Assembly: GCF_022811845.1 (NCBI RefSeq)
Contig: NZ_CP064266.1
Coordinates: forward strand, 4,030,001-4,094,000
Direction of reading: 5' to 3'
Origin: Bacillus pseudomycoides
Lineage (GTDB): Bacteria > Bacillota > Bacilli > Bacillales > Bacillaceae_G
DNA: 64,000 nt
Part shown: one piece after another, positions 9,278-18,090 of the stretch
How positions within the stretch are numbered: the first letter of the stretch is position 1
Layout of the letters: the number at the start of each line of letters is the position of its first letter
Made by a program: the position numbers and the translations under genes
The notes under the pieces: generated by a model
Database searches by the model: none
What the model saw: only the letters and a program-made list of their open reading frames with translations
What the model was told of the DNA's origin: nothing

Positions 9278-10018
9278 TCACATATGAGATAATACCCATT
9301 TAACACCTTCTATCACATATTCAGGCTCATCCCTTTGAATATAATGACCGCTATTAAGGGCTATAATCAATTTGTTGTTATTCGATAATTGCAATAATTC
9401 TTTTTGCATTTGTAGCCACTTTACTTGGGCTTCAGGAGAATAAAGCGCCTTTTTTCCAGCAGCAACTATAACAAGTGGAATATTCCCTGTTGATTTACAA
9501 TGAAGACCTGCCTCATATAAGCTGCTCATAAACTCTTCATACGTGCCTTCATATATAAATTGTTTATAGTATGCTTCTTGAAATTCACGAGACATTATGG
9601 GTAGAAAATCTTCTCTATAATTTTCTGGCGTTGAATCAACTAATATTAATCCTGCTGTTTCTTCTGGATAAAAAGAAGCAAATAATCGAACATTGATACC
9701 ACCAAACGAATGCCCTACGAAAATATAAGACGGTTTTAGCTGTAATTGTTGCAATAACGCTCTTAATTCTTTTACCATCTCAGAGCTAATACGTGGATTA
9801 GGACTTTTTTCACTTTTTCCTAAACCCGCTCGGTCATATAAAAGTACTGTTCCGTATCCTGTGATTTTCTCTGCAATTTGATCCCAAGATTTTGAATAAT
9901 CACCGTATCCAGCATCCAGGATAATTACTGGGCTATCTTTCTTCCCTTCCATTACTTTTGTGTATAATGCAACCCCTTCTATATCAACATATTCTTCGGA
10001 TTCTTTACACCTATTCAT
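9278..10018 (-). CDS. Alpha/beta hydrolase
   Basis: 246 aa. Shows the oxyanion HxxG-like region, DRAGLGKSEK near residue 62, the nucleophile elbow GHSFGG near residue 103, an acid in the VVAAGKKA region, and the catalytic histidine in NSGHYIQRDEP near residue 225. The class hydrolyses esters, lactones or related bonds; no specificity can be read. The ATG is 16 nt from the AAGGAGG site, longer than usual, with no better start in frame. It lies 15 bp before the DinB gene, probably one operon. Confidence 0.85.
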   Translation of the reverse strand: MNRCKESEEYVDIEGVALYTKVMEGKKDSPVIILDAGYGDYSKSWDQIAEKITGYGTVLLYDRAGLGKSEKSPNPRISSEMVKELRALLQQLQLKPSYIFVGHSFGGINVRLFASFYPEETAGLILVDSTPENYREDFLPIMSREFQEAYYKQFIYEGTYEEFMSSLYEAGLHCKSTGNIPLVIVAAGKKALYSPEAQVKWLQMQKELLQLSNNNKLIIALNSGHYIQRDEPEYVIEGVKWVLSHM

Positions 10019-10149
10019 TTTTATTACTAAAATACCTCCTTTTTAATATGTATCCAGTTAACTCCATCATGTTAATTAAACAGAAGATTCTTTCACTTCA
10101 TGATCCAAATGGCTATTATTTTATACCGGATCCCTTAGAAAAAATCAAA

Positions 10150-10779
10150 TTAAATTTTTATAATATTTCCAATTAATTTAATGTCCTCTCCTTCAATAAC
10201 TATCCCATCACCATCTTTACAACCATAAACTGTCCTATTTTTCAACTTGGAATAATCCTTTAACAAATCTAAACATGCTTCACTTAGTTTCTCACTCCAG
10301 TGAGGCATAAAATCAAAATCTACAAAACCTAAAGAGCTTCTATCCTCTATCCCTATAATATCCTCGTCTACAAATTGAGCTGTATCAATACTTTTAGTTG
10401 TTATTATACTACCTGCACTAACACCAATCAAAACCCTACCTTTTTCTAAATAAGAATTTAATGCATGCACTAAATTTCTCTTTCTTAAGGAATTTAAAAA
10501 GTGAAATGTATTTCCACCCGAAAGATGTATGGCATCATAATTAAAGATGTTACTGATCTTTCCTTCATCGTATTCTTTATCTAAATCAAAATATTCTACT
10601 TTACTAATCCCTATTTCTCTATAGTATTTAACCACGTAATTAAAATATTTCCCTGTTACATCTGAAGATGATCGAAGATATGCTATCGAAGGATTTTCTT
10701 TATTTAATAACCTTAAAAGTTCATAATCTAATTTTCTATCTTCTTGTATTTGATCACTATATAGTACTATTTTTCTCAC
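10150..10779 (-). CDS. Peptidase E-like (S51) class I glutamine-amidotransferase-fold protein
   Basis: 209 aa, the size of dipeptidase E. The nucleophile motif GVSAGS is at about residue 120, preceded by HLSGGNTFHFL near residue 88, which is the GGNTF block of S51 peptidases; a His in FMPHWSE near residue 160 could complete the triad. The family cleaves N-terminal Asp from dipeptides in the cytoplasm, but many Bacillus paralogues have unknown substrates. GTG start with TAGGAGG. Confidence 0.82.
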   Translation of the reverse strand: MRKIVLYSDQIQEDRKLDYELLRLLNKENPSIAYLRSSSDVTGKYFNYVVKYYREIGISKVEYFDLDKEYDEGKISNIFNYDAIHLSGGNTFHFLNSLRKRNLVHALNSYLEKGRVLIGVSAGSIITTKSIDTAQFVDEDIIGIEDRSSLGFVDFDFMPHWSEKLSEACLDLLKDYSKLKNRTVYGCKDGDGIVIEGEDIKLIGNIIKI

Positions 10780-10894
10780 TAAAATCCTCCTATTTTTAGT
10801 TCGTGAATTACTTGTTTTCAGTTAATTAAGTCTAGTGTTATCACTGACACCCATAAAAAGAATAGCAGTTATGTATTAATATCATCTGTCACCA

Positions 10895-11119
10895 TTACTT
10901 TTCAGAAGTATATTGTCTTATATGTTCATAAGCAAGTTCAATTGCATGTTCTTTTGAATCTATTAAAGAGAGATTACGTGTTAATGGATTCCAAAATTCA
11001 TATCCTTCTTCTTCTGTCCATCGAAAGACTTCAATTGTATATAATTTGTCATTTCGTTTAATAATTTGTGCTTTATACTCTTTGGTTTTTGTGTATATTT
11101 CCAAAATGACCAACTTCAT
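10895..11119 (-). CDS. Small hypothetical protein
   Basis: 74 aa, not recognised. Start ATG with AAGGTGAC. The sequence is an even alpha/beta mix with no membrane segment, rich in Glu and aromatic residues (EVFRWTEEEGYEFW at residues 28-41), and ends with a helical AIELAYEHIRQY segment. Good ribosome site and coding-like composition argue that it is real. It stands alone between the peptidase E-like gene and a broken acetyltransferase. Confidence 0.6.
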   Translation of the reverse strand: MKLVILEIYTKTKEYKAQIIKRNDKLYTIEVFRWTEEEGYEFWNPLTRNLSLIDSKEHAIELAYEHIRQYTSEK

Positions 11120-11246
11120 CAGATCATAGTCACCTTTCTTACATATTAATCTATAAACGAGAAAATCATACTTCTAGATAGACTCACACTTCGAAAGTTT
11201 ATCATCATTTTCACACAGATGTATTCTCATATCTCTTTCCTTTTTG

Positions 11247-11776
11247 TTACACTCTATTAAACCATTCATGTTTTAAAATACTCATTTCCCACAAATTCCA
11301 ATACTCATCTCCTATTTTCCTAGCATCTCTTAATAGCCTTTCTTTTACAAAACCCACTCTTTCATAGCATACGATAGCAGATGTATTAAAATCAAATACG
11401 CCAAGAGAAACGCTATGTAAATCTAATTGTTCAAAGGCAACTATAAGTACTTCTTCCATCATCTTTTTCCCAACAGACTTTCTCCTCATACTTGTGTCAC
11501 CAACTAAAACCTTTCCAATTCTTGCAGATTTATTTACTCGGTCAATGTTATCAAGTTAAATATGCCCTATTACCTTTCTACTTTCTTGATCAATAACTTT
11601 ATATACAAATACATCTGCATTCTCATAATTTGCACTCTCTATATACTTTTCTAATTGTTTTTCCTGTAGTGGATACGAAAATACTAGCCCTCCCCATTGT
11701 AACAAAAATTTCTCTGAACCAACCAATCTATTAATTGTTTAACATCACTTCCTTCAAAATATTTAAGCTCAATCAT
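11247..11776 (-). pseudogene. GNAT acetyltransferase, broken by a frameshift and an internal stop
   Basis: Reading from the ATG at 11776 gives the GNAT start MIELKYFEGSDVKQL, then the frame is lost near 11719-11724 where a G is missing (GSEKFLLQWGG resumes in another frame). Further on an in-frame TAA at 11556-11558 replaces a codon in RKVIGH-I-stop-LDNIDR. The remaining frame carries the acetyl-CoA-binding region (GKVLVGD and RRKSVGKKMMEE) and ends at 11247. The nonsense codon is a substitution and cannot be a homopolymer misread, so this is a true pseudogene. Confidence 0.82.
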
Positions 11777-11822
11777 TTTCTCTTCATCCCTTTATTTACA
11801 GTTAATACGAAAACTTGTATTA

Positions 11823-12443
11823 TTAACTTTCTGCTCGATAGTTCCTTCCTAGCTCTTCTCCTATTGAAAAATAATGTCTAAAATTATAAAATAACGGACT
11901 CCATTTTTGTGGATTGATATGATTTTCGCCTTGTATAATTTCTTCATGCGCGTGAACACAAATAACTTCCGTTTCAACAATTGCAAAGAAAGGATCATAT
12001 TCAGGAATTCGAATATCTTTTACCTTTGCTTCAATTTGTAGTGGACATTCTTTAATACGTTGTGGCTTTACAAATTGTGAATCAAATTGTGTAAAACCCG
12101 CTATTGTAAATTTATCCTTTTGATATGTAAATCCCATTTCTTGTTTATAAACTGGGATATTTTCCATCCCTGTATAAGGCGCAATTTTTTCTACTTGCTC
12201 CCACTGCAATGAAGAAGGTAAATTAATCACACACTCCCTATTTCTTTCAAGGTTTTCAATGGATTTTCCTCCAAGCCCAATACCTAAAATAATATAGCTT
12301 CCTAAAGCCCACGAAGAAGACATTGGACTAATATTTGTTGTTCCATCTTCATTTAATGTTGATAGTAAATAAATTGGCATTCCATAATATAAAATCTTTG
12401 GTTGTATTTTTTTACATAACTGTTTACCTATTTTAACTTCCAT
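11823..12443 (-). CDS. Flavin reductase / flavoredoxin family protein
   Basis: 206 aa with the flavin-reductase-like FMN-binding split-barrel pattern: PIYLLSTLNEDGTTNISPMSSSW near the N-terminus (split family block), GLGGKSIENLERNRECVINLPS near residue 75-95, and FHAH-like ICVHAHEEII near 165. Such proteins bind FMN and act as flavin reductases or flavoredoxins in the cytoplasm. Start ATG with AGGAGTGA. It is divergent from the ArsR regulator with 95 bp between them, so it is the likely target of that regulator. Confidence 0.8.
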   Translation of the reverse strand: MEVKIGKQLCKKIQPKILYYGMPIYLLSTLNEDGTTNISPMSSSWALGSYIILGIGLGGKSIENLERNRECVINLPSSLQWEQVEKIAPYTGMENIPVYKQEMGFTYQKDKFTIAGFTQFDSQFVKPQRIKECPLQIEAKVKDIRIPEYDPFFAIVETEVICVHAHEEIIQGENHINPQKWSPLFYNFRHYFSIGEELGRNYRAES

Positions 12444-12538
12444 AAAATCACTCCTATTCTTATTTCCTCATTTGTATTGTAAAACACAAATAATTCCATT
12501 ATCATCGAAATATGGATGTGAAATAAGGAGTGATGCAA

Positions 12539-13219
12539 ATGAATATAAATGTAGCAAAAATAGCTTCTCTTATTAGTGATACATCACGAGCAACAATTTT
12601 AGTTCAACTCTTGGATGGTCGTCCACATCCAGCTACTGAATTAGCACATGCCGCGAAAATCAAACCACAAACAGCCAGTTTTCATCTTCAAAAATTATAT
12701 GAAGCACAGATTATAGATGTTGAAAAACACGGAAGGCACCGCTATTACAAAATTGCCAATCATGAAATAGCTGAATCGCTGGAAAACATACTATATTTGG
12801 CTCCTCCAGAACCAGTCCAATCCTTTAAACAATCAAAGGGGTCTAAAGAAATTCAATATGCAAGAACTTGCTATGACCATTTAGCCGGAAAAATAGGTGT
12901 TGAGATTACAAATTCACTTTTAGACAATGAAATATTAATCAAGGATGGTTTACAATTTAAAGTAACGAAAAAGGGACAAGAATTTTTTGAGGGTTTTGAT
13001 ATTGATTTAAATTCGCTACATAAAAAAAGAAGGTTTTTTTCAAAATGTTGCTTAGATTGGAGTGAAAGGCAACATCATTTAGCGGGATCATTAGGGAACG
13101 CGATTTTGGAGAAAATGTTAAAAGAAAATTGGATTATTAGAGCCGAGCACTCAAGAGCAATTCACATTACTCCATTAGGAAAGAGAAAAATATATGAGAC
13201 TTTTTCAATACAGATATAA
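12539..13219 (+). CDS. ArsR-type winged-helix transcriptional regulator
   Basis: 226 aa from the ATG at 12539, chosen because AAGGAG lies 8 nt upstream; an earlier GTG at 12530 overlaps that site. The N-terminal 90 residues are an ArsR winged helix (AKIASLISDTSRATILVQLL, then the recognition helix in IKPQTASFHLQKLYEA and wing HGRHRYYKI). The C-terminal half has a second helical domain with QHHLAGSLGNAILEK near residue 185 and ends HITPLGKRKIYE. No CxC metal site is seen. Likely controls the divergent flavin reductase. Confidence 0.88.
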   Translation: MNINVAKIASLISDTSRATILVQLLDGRPHPATELAHAAKIKPQTASFHLQKLYEAQIIDVEKHGRHRYYKIANHEIAESLENILYLAPPEPVQSFKQSKGSKEIQYARTCYDHLAGKIGVEITNSLLDNEILIKDGLQFKVTKKGQEFFEGFDIDLNSLHKKRRFFSKCCLDWSERQHHLAGSLGNAILEKMLKENWIIRAEHSRAIHITPLGKRKIYETFSIQI

Positions 13220-13244
13220 TGTCTGGTACTCATTACAAATTATC

Positions 13245-13274
13245 AAAAGGCTGCCCAAAACAGAGCAGCCTTTT
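13245..13274. terminator. Bidirectional terminator
   Basis: AAAAGGCTGC and GCAGCCTTTT form a 10-bp stem with a 10-nt loop between the convergent ArsR and coat-like genes, with a run of T on either strand. Confidence 0.85.
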
Positions 13275-13279
13275 ATCAA

Positions 13280-13609
13280 CTAAATCGCACTTGTTCTTGA
13301 GAAAAACTCAATTTCGCAAACCGAAACTGTTGTCCGTGTAGTAGTTGCAGCATCAACAACATCAACAGTGTCACATGATACAGCCGCAACGGTACCAGTA
13401 ACTGTAGCACCACTTCTAGTAGTAATTGTTACGACAACACCAGTACCTATTAAAGCTCTTAGTCTCTTAACTAAACCTGTTGTGCAACAACAATCGCATT
13501 TTTCATTCCGATCTTTTTTGCACTTCTTAAATTCTCTCCAGCAGTCATCATTATGATCTTCCCAACATTTAGAAGACTTTTTTTCATACCAACTTTCACG
13601 ACAACTCAT
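13280..13609 (-). CDS. Cys-rich probable spore coat/exosporium protein
   Basis: 109 aa in two parts. Residues 1-47 are charged and rich in Cys, Trp, Lys and Asp, ending in CDCCCTTG. Residues 50-105 look like a small beta barrel (GVVVTITTRSGATVTGTV, then TVDVVDAATTTRTTVSVCEI), similar in pattern to DUF2642-type coat domains. AAAGGGGTG precedes the ATG. A CATAATGTA sequence upstream matches a sigma-K -10. Function is inferred from composition and promoter; I do not recognise a named coat protein. Confidence 0.6.
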   Translation of the reverse strand: MSCRESWYEKKSSKCWEDHNDDCWREFKKCKKDRNEKCDCCCTTGLVKRLRALIGTGVVVTITTRSGATVTGTVAAVSCDTVDVVDAATTTRTTVSVCEIEFFSRTSAI

Positions 13610-13635
13610 TATTTCACCCCTTTATCCTTTTACTA

Positions 13636-13644
13636 TACATTATG
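13636..13644 (-). promoter_or_regulatory. Possible sigma-K -10 element
   Basis: CATAATGTA on the minus strand matches the sigma-K -10 consensus CATAnnnTA and lies about 27 bp before the coat-like gene. The matching -35 (AC) is at slightly short spacing, so support is partial. Confidence 0.3.
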
Positions 13645-13730
13645 TAGAAAGAAATAAAGTGATAGAGACAAACACATAGATACAAGAAAACAAACAGTTG
13701 CCCTATACTGTGTTTAAAATAGAGATAATA

Positions 13731-13764
13731 AAAAATGAGCTCTTTATAAAGAGCTCATTTTTTA
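13731..13764 (-). terminator. Terminator of the leucine-catabolism operon
   Basis: A strong palindrome AAAAATGAGCTCTT-tata-AAGAGCTCATTTTT directly follows the stop of the acyl-CoA synthetase gene and is flanked by T-runs. Confidence 0.88.
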
Positions 13765-13767
13765 TTA

Positions 13768-15708
13768 TTATATTTGTTTAGCTTTTAATCCTTGAATATA
13801 TGAAACAACCTCTGGATTTACTAAAGAAGATAAATCTCCCAATTCTCTCCCTAAGTAAGCTGCTTTAATTACCCGTCTCATTACTTTAGAATTGCGTGTT
13901 TTCGGCAAGTCTTCTACAACATGAATATCTTTTGGACATAATGCTTTTCCAATGTGAGAGTTTACTAAATTTAATAGTTCCTTTTTTAATTCATGGGTAA
14001 AGATTGTTCCTTCTCGTAAAACAACGAAGCAGTGGCAAACTTCACCTTTCACTTCATCTGGTACACCAATTGCTGCAGCTTCGATTACATCATAATGCTT
14101 TACAAGAATGGATTCATATTCAGCTGGTCCAATGCGTTTTCCAGCAATGTTTAACGTATCATCAGAACGTCCTGTAATAATATATTGTTCTCCATCATAA
14201 ATCACCCAATCACCATGTACCCACTTATTTTCAAATCGTGACCAATACGTATTGATGTAGCGTTCGTCATCTTCCCAAAAGCTTTTCGTCATTCCAACCC
14301 ATGGTTTTTCTAAACATAGTTCTCCAACTTCATCACGGATTGGACTACCTTGTTCATCTAATACAACAGCTGCCATCCCAGGTAAAGATGCATTGAAACT
14401 AATTGGTGCAATTGGTTTAACTAAAACATTTCCAAAGATTCCACCTGAAATTTCAGTTCCGCCTGAATAGTTACAAATTGGCACCTTGCCTTTCCCAACT
14501 GTTTCAAAAAGCCACATCCAAGGGTCTGGATTCCAAGGTTCACCCGTTGATGCAAATACTTCTAAACTTTTTAGAGAATGTTTCGTTACATATTCATCAC
14601 CTTTTGCCATCAATGCTCGAATTAATGTCGGTGAAATTCCAAGGTGAGTAATTTGATATCGATCAACCGTTTCCCATAATCGATCTGCTTCAGGATAATC
14701 TGGAACACCTTCATACATGACCATCGTAGCCCCATTAATAAGAGAGCCGAATAATAGGAATGGTCCCATCATCCACCCCATATCAGTCACCCATAATACA
14801 CGATCACCTTGCTTTATATTCATACCAAATCCTGCATCAAATGCCGATTTTAGCGGAAAACCAGCATGCGTGTGTACGGTTCCTTTTGGCTTACCCGTCG
14901 TTCCAGATGTATAAATGAGCATGAGCGGATCATCACTTTTCATTTCTTCAGCATGTGTAAATGGTTTTTCCTTTTCTAAAACGCTCCATGAAATGTCATA
15001 ATTATGGGGTGTAAAATCATTTCCAGCATGACGAACAATGACAACTTTTTCAACAGATGGACATTGTTCACACGCTTTATCAACTTCATCTTTTAAAGAA
15101 ACAACTTTACCACGGCGTGAGAATCCATCAGCTGTAATAATCATTTTTGAGCCTGCTGCTTGCACACGTGTCATAACTGCATCAGCTGCAAACCCAGAAA
15201 AGATTGGGGAAATAATCGCACCGATTTTCATTACTGCGAGCATAGCGACAACTGTTTCCGGAATCATCGGCATGTAAATCGTTACACGATCGCCTTTTTC
15301 AATTCCCATATGTTTCAAACCGTTTGCAACACGGCTCACCCAATCATCAAGCTCTTCATATGTAAATGATTTTGTTGTTCCGTTTTCCCCTTCATACATA
15401 AGGGCAGGTTGTTTTTTTGTTTCTTCATCTGCAAGCCAACGAGATAACGCAGATTCTACTACATTGCACGTCCCGTCTTTATACCACCGTGCGAATGGTG
15501 TGCCGTTTGCTAAATCTAATACTTCTTCGTATGGCTTCATCCATTGATAGCCAACTGCACGTTCTGCTTCTCCCCAAAACCATGCCGTTTCTTCAATTGA
15601 TTTATCATAAAATGCTTCATAATCTTCATAACCAAGCGATTTCATCCATCCGTATAAACGTGTTTTATCTTTATATTCTTCTGTTGGAAACCAAACGGCT
15701 TGCTTCAT
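13768..15708 (-). CDS. Acetoacetyl-CoA/acyl-CoA synthetase (AMP-forming), last gene of the leucine operon
   Basis: 646 aa from the ATG at 15708, which has GAGGAGGGG; a longer in-frame start at 15732 is rejected. The ACS N-terminal domain (WFWGEAERAVGYQW) is followed by the AMP-binding signature YTSGTTGKPKGTVHTH near residue 265, the ATP motif YSGGTEISGG near 415, and the C-terminal GRSDDTLNIAGKRIGP hinge with the terminal lysine region SKVMRRVIKAAYLG. It activates a short carboxylate with ATP and CoA. Because HMG-CoA lyase in this operon makes acetoacetate, re-activation of acetoacetate is the most likely job, though isovalerate or acetate activation is also possible. Confidence 0.85.
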   Translation of the reverse strand: MKQAVWFPTEEYKDKTRLYGWMKSLGYEDYEAFYDKSIEETAWFWGEAERAVGYQWMKPYEEVLDLANGTPFARWYKDGTCNVVESALSRWLADEETKKQPALMYEGENGTTKSFTYEELDDWVSRVANGLKHMGIEKGDRVTIYMPMIPETVVAMLAVMKIGAIISPIFSGFAADAVMTRVQAAGSKMIITADGFSRRGKVVSLKDEVDKACEQCPSVEKVVIVRHAGNDFTPHNYDISWSVLEKEKPFTHAEEMKSDDPLMLIYTSGTTGKPKGTVHTHAGFPLKSAFDAGFGMNIKQGDRVLWVTDMGWMMGPFLLFGSLINGATMVMYEGVPDYPEADRLWETVDRYQITHLGISPTLIRALMAKGDEYVTKHSLKSLEVFASTGEPWNPDPWMWLFETVGKGKVPICNYSGGTEISGGIFGNVLVKPIAPISFNASLPGMAAVVLDEQGSPIRDEVGELCLEKPWVGMTKSFWEDDERYINTYWSRFENKWVHGDWVIYDGEQYIITGRSDDTLNIAGKRIGPAEYESILVKHYDVIEAAAIGVPDEVKGEVCHCFVVLREGTIFTHELKKELLNLVNSHIGKALCPKDIHVVEDLPKTRNSKVMRRVIKAAYLGRELGDLSSLVNPEVVSYIQGLKAKQI

Positions 15709-15738
15709 TGTTTTCCCCTCCTCATTTTTCAAACAAGA

Positions 15739-15756
15739 AAGCCCTAAATAGGGCTT
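15739..15756 (-). promoter_or_regulatory. Intercistronic hairpin before the synthetase gene
   Basis: AAGCCCT-aaat-AGGGCTT lies between the carboxyltransferase stop and the synthetase start and is followed on the minus strand by TCTTGTTTG. A partial terminator or processing site that could lower expression of the last gene. Confidence 0.45.
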
Positions 15757-17295
15757 TTATACTGGATAAACTGGATGTTTTCGATCTGTAAACACTTGAT
15801 ATTTACTCATATACATATCAAAGCGTTTCTTTAATTCTTCACGTAAATCATCCGGATGAACAATACCATCTATTACCATTTCAGATGCTAGGCGGTAAAT
15901 ATCAATATCTTGTTTATACTCTTCACGTTTTTCCGCGATGAAGCTTGCACGTTCTTCTTCTGGCAACGCCGCAATTTTGTTTGCATATACAGCATTAACA
16001 GCAGCTTCCGGTCCCATTACAGCAATAGAAGCCGTCGGCAATGCAAGGCAACAATCAGGCTCGAAAGCTGGTCCTGCCATTGCATATAAGCCAGCACCAT
16101 ATGCTTTACGAACAACAATTGAAATTTTCGGCACTGTCGCTTCACTCATTGCAGAAATCATCTTCGCACCGTGACGAATAATTCCAGCTCGCTCAACCTT
16201 CGTTCCAATCATAAATCCAGGTACATCGGCAAGGAATAATAATGGAATATGATACGCGTCACATAAATTAATAAACTTCGCTGCTTTATCGGCAGAATCG
16301 TGGAATAATACGCCGCCTTTCATGCGCGGTTGATTTGCAACAATACCAACAGGTTTCCCATCGATTCGTCCTAATCCTGTAATCAGTTCTTGTGCAAATA
16401 ATTTTTTCACTTCAAAGAAAGAGCCTTCATCAATAATACGGTTAATAAGATCTTTCATATTAAAAGGTGCATTTTGATTTTCTGGGATGATTTGTTCTAA
16501 TGTTTTTTCGAATTGCTTTGGTTCTTGAGGCTTAGTCGTAGGAGCATTTTCTTGATAATTACTTGGAAAATATGAAATATATTGTCTTGCCTGAGCGATT
16601 GCATCTTCTTCTGTCTTACATAAAACATCACCACATCCTGAAACCGAGCAATGCATACGAGCGCCGCCCATTTCTTCTAGTGTTACTTTTTCGCCAATAA
16701 CCATCTCAGCCATACGAGGAGAACCTAAATACATAGAAGCATTTCCTTCTACCATCATGACAACGTCACAGAAAGCAGGGATGTATGCACCGCCAGCTGC
16801 GGAAGGTCCGAATAATAAACAAATTTGTGGAACCTTACCTGATAGTTTCACTTGGTTATAAAAAATACGTCCTGCGCCGCGGCGGCCTGGGAACATTTCA
16901 ACCTGATCAGTAATACGAGCGCCTGCAGAATCAACGAGATAAAAAAGTGGTACATGTAGCTTTTCAGCTGTTTCTTGTATGCGTAAGATTTTTTCAACAG
17001 TACGAGAACCCCAAGATCCCGCCTTAACCGTTGAATCATTTGCCATAACACAAACAGTACGGCCATGTATTTTTCCCGTCGCAGTTACAACACCATCCGC
17101 TGGTAAACCTGTTTGTTCACAATTTGCAAATAATGCGTCCTCTACATACTCGCCATTATCAAATAGAAGAGCTAAACGATCTCGAACAAAGATTTTTCCT
17201 TTCGCTTTATTTTGCTCATGATATTTCGGTGCTCCGCCTTGTTTAATCGTTTCAACACGTTCTGTAAATGAATTAGATTGTTTTTGTTCTAGCAC
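15757..17295 (-). CDS. Methylcrotonyl-CoA carboxylase carboxyltransferase subunit (YngE-like)
   Basis: 512 aa, the usual length of biotin-dependent beta carboxyltransferases. The N-terminal crotonase-fold half has YLVDSAGARITDQVEMFPGR near residue 120 and CLLFGPSAAGGAYIPAF near 160; the C-terminal half has LLFLADVPGFMIGTK near 345 and KISIVVRKAYGAGLYAM near 390. It transfers carboxyl from carboxybiotin to an acyl-CoA, most likely 3-methylcrotonyl-CoA given the surrounding HMG-CoA lyase and hydratase. It starts 2 bp after the hydratase gene. Carboxylation partner subunits are the biotin carboxylase and the small carrier further upstream. Confidence 0.9.
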   Translation of the reverse strand: MLEQKQSNSFTERVETIKQGGAPKYHEQNKAKGKIFVRDRLALLFDNGEYVEDALFANCEQTGLPADGVVTATGKIHGRTVCVMANDSTVKAGSWGSRTVEKILRIQETAEKLHVPLFYLVDSAGARITDQVEMFPGRRGAGRIFYNQVKLSGKVPQICLLFGPSAAGGAYIPAFCDVVMMVEGNASMYLGSPRMAEMVIGEKVTLEEMGGARMHCSVSGCGDVLCKTEEDAIAQARQYISYFPSNYQENAPTTKPQEPKQFEKTLEQIIPENQNAPFNMKDLINRIIDEGSFFEVKKLFAQELITGLGRIDGKPVGIVANQPRMKGGVLFHDSADKAAKFINLCDAYHIPLLFLADVPGFMIGTKVERAGIIRHGAKMISAMSEATVPKISIVVRKAYGAGLYAMAGPAFEPDCCLALPTASIAVMGPEAAVNAVYANKIAALPEEERASFIAEKREEYKQDIDIYRLASEMVIDGIVHPDDLREELKKRFDMYMSKYQVFTDRKHPVYPV

Positions 17296-17297
17296 AG

Positions 17298-18086
17298 TTA
17301 TTCCCCCTTATACATTGGTTGACGTTTTTCCTTAAACGCTTGTAGCCCTTCCAATCGATCTTTCGTATGAATTACACCTTCATACGCCTGCTTTTCCATT
17401 TGTAATCCAGTATGCAAATCCACTTGTATGCCGTTTGAAATTGCTTGTTTTGCTAATCGAACAGCAATTGGACCATTACTAGCAATGCGTTCTGCCATTT
17501 CAATTGTTTTTTCCTCTAATAGGTGAGCTGGCACCACAAATTCTACCATTCTATATTCCTTTGCCTCATGCGCTGAAATACGTCTCGCCGTATAAATTAA
17601 TTCCTTTGCTCTTCCGACACCAATTAGTCTTGGCAGACGCTGCGTACCACCAGCTCCTGGGATAATAGCTAGAGATGTTTCAGTTAGTCCAAGACTTGCC
17701 GTTTCTGCTGCAATTCTAAAATCACACGCTAAACTTAATTCGGTACCACCACCAAGTGCAATTCCATTTATTGCTGCAATAACAGGTTGTGATAATTGCT
17801 CAACCATATCCATTGTAGAACGAATCATTCCAACTGCATGGCGTACTTGCTCCTCATTCATATTGGCACGTTCTTTTAAATCAGCTCCGGCACAAAATGC
17901 TTTTTCACCCGCTCCTATTAAAATGACAACACGAACATCAGCTTCTTCATTAATATGAGTGAGTGTAGATTGCAACTCTTCCAACAGTGCAAGAGATAAC
18001 GAGTTTGCTTGCCGTTCACGATTTAATGTTATTTTTACGATATGCGGTGTTACATAATCTACTAAAATGTTTTGTAATTGTAGCAT
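17298..18086 (-). CDS. Enoyl-CoA hydratase, probable methylglutaconyl-CoA hydratase (YngF-like)
   Basis: 262 aa crotonase. The oxyanion-hole block AGEKAFCAGADLKER is near residue 58-72, GIALGGGTELSLACDFRIA near 108-126 and SLAIIPGAGGTQRLPR near 138-153, including the catalytic Glu pair position. It should hydrate 3-methylglutaconyl-CoA to HMG-CoA, the step between carboxylase and lyase in leucine degradation. Four bases separate it from the lyase gene. Confidence 0.9.
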   Translation of the reverse strand: MLQLQNILVDYVTPHIVKITLNRERQANSLSLALLEELQSTLTHINEEADVRVVILIGAGEKAFCAGADLKERANMNEEQVRHAVGMIRSTMDMVEQLSQPVIAAINGIALGGGTELSLACDFRIAAETASLGLTETSLAIIPGAGGTQRLPRLIGVGRAKELIYTARRISAHEAKEYRMVEFVVPAHLLEEKTIEMAERIASNGPIAVRLAKQAISNGIQVDLHTGLQMEKQAYEGVIHTKDRLEGLQAFKEKRQPMYKGE

Positions 18087-18090
18087 TTTA

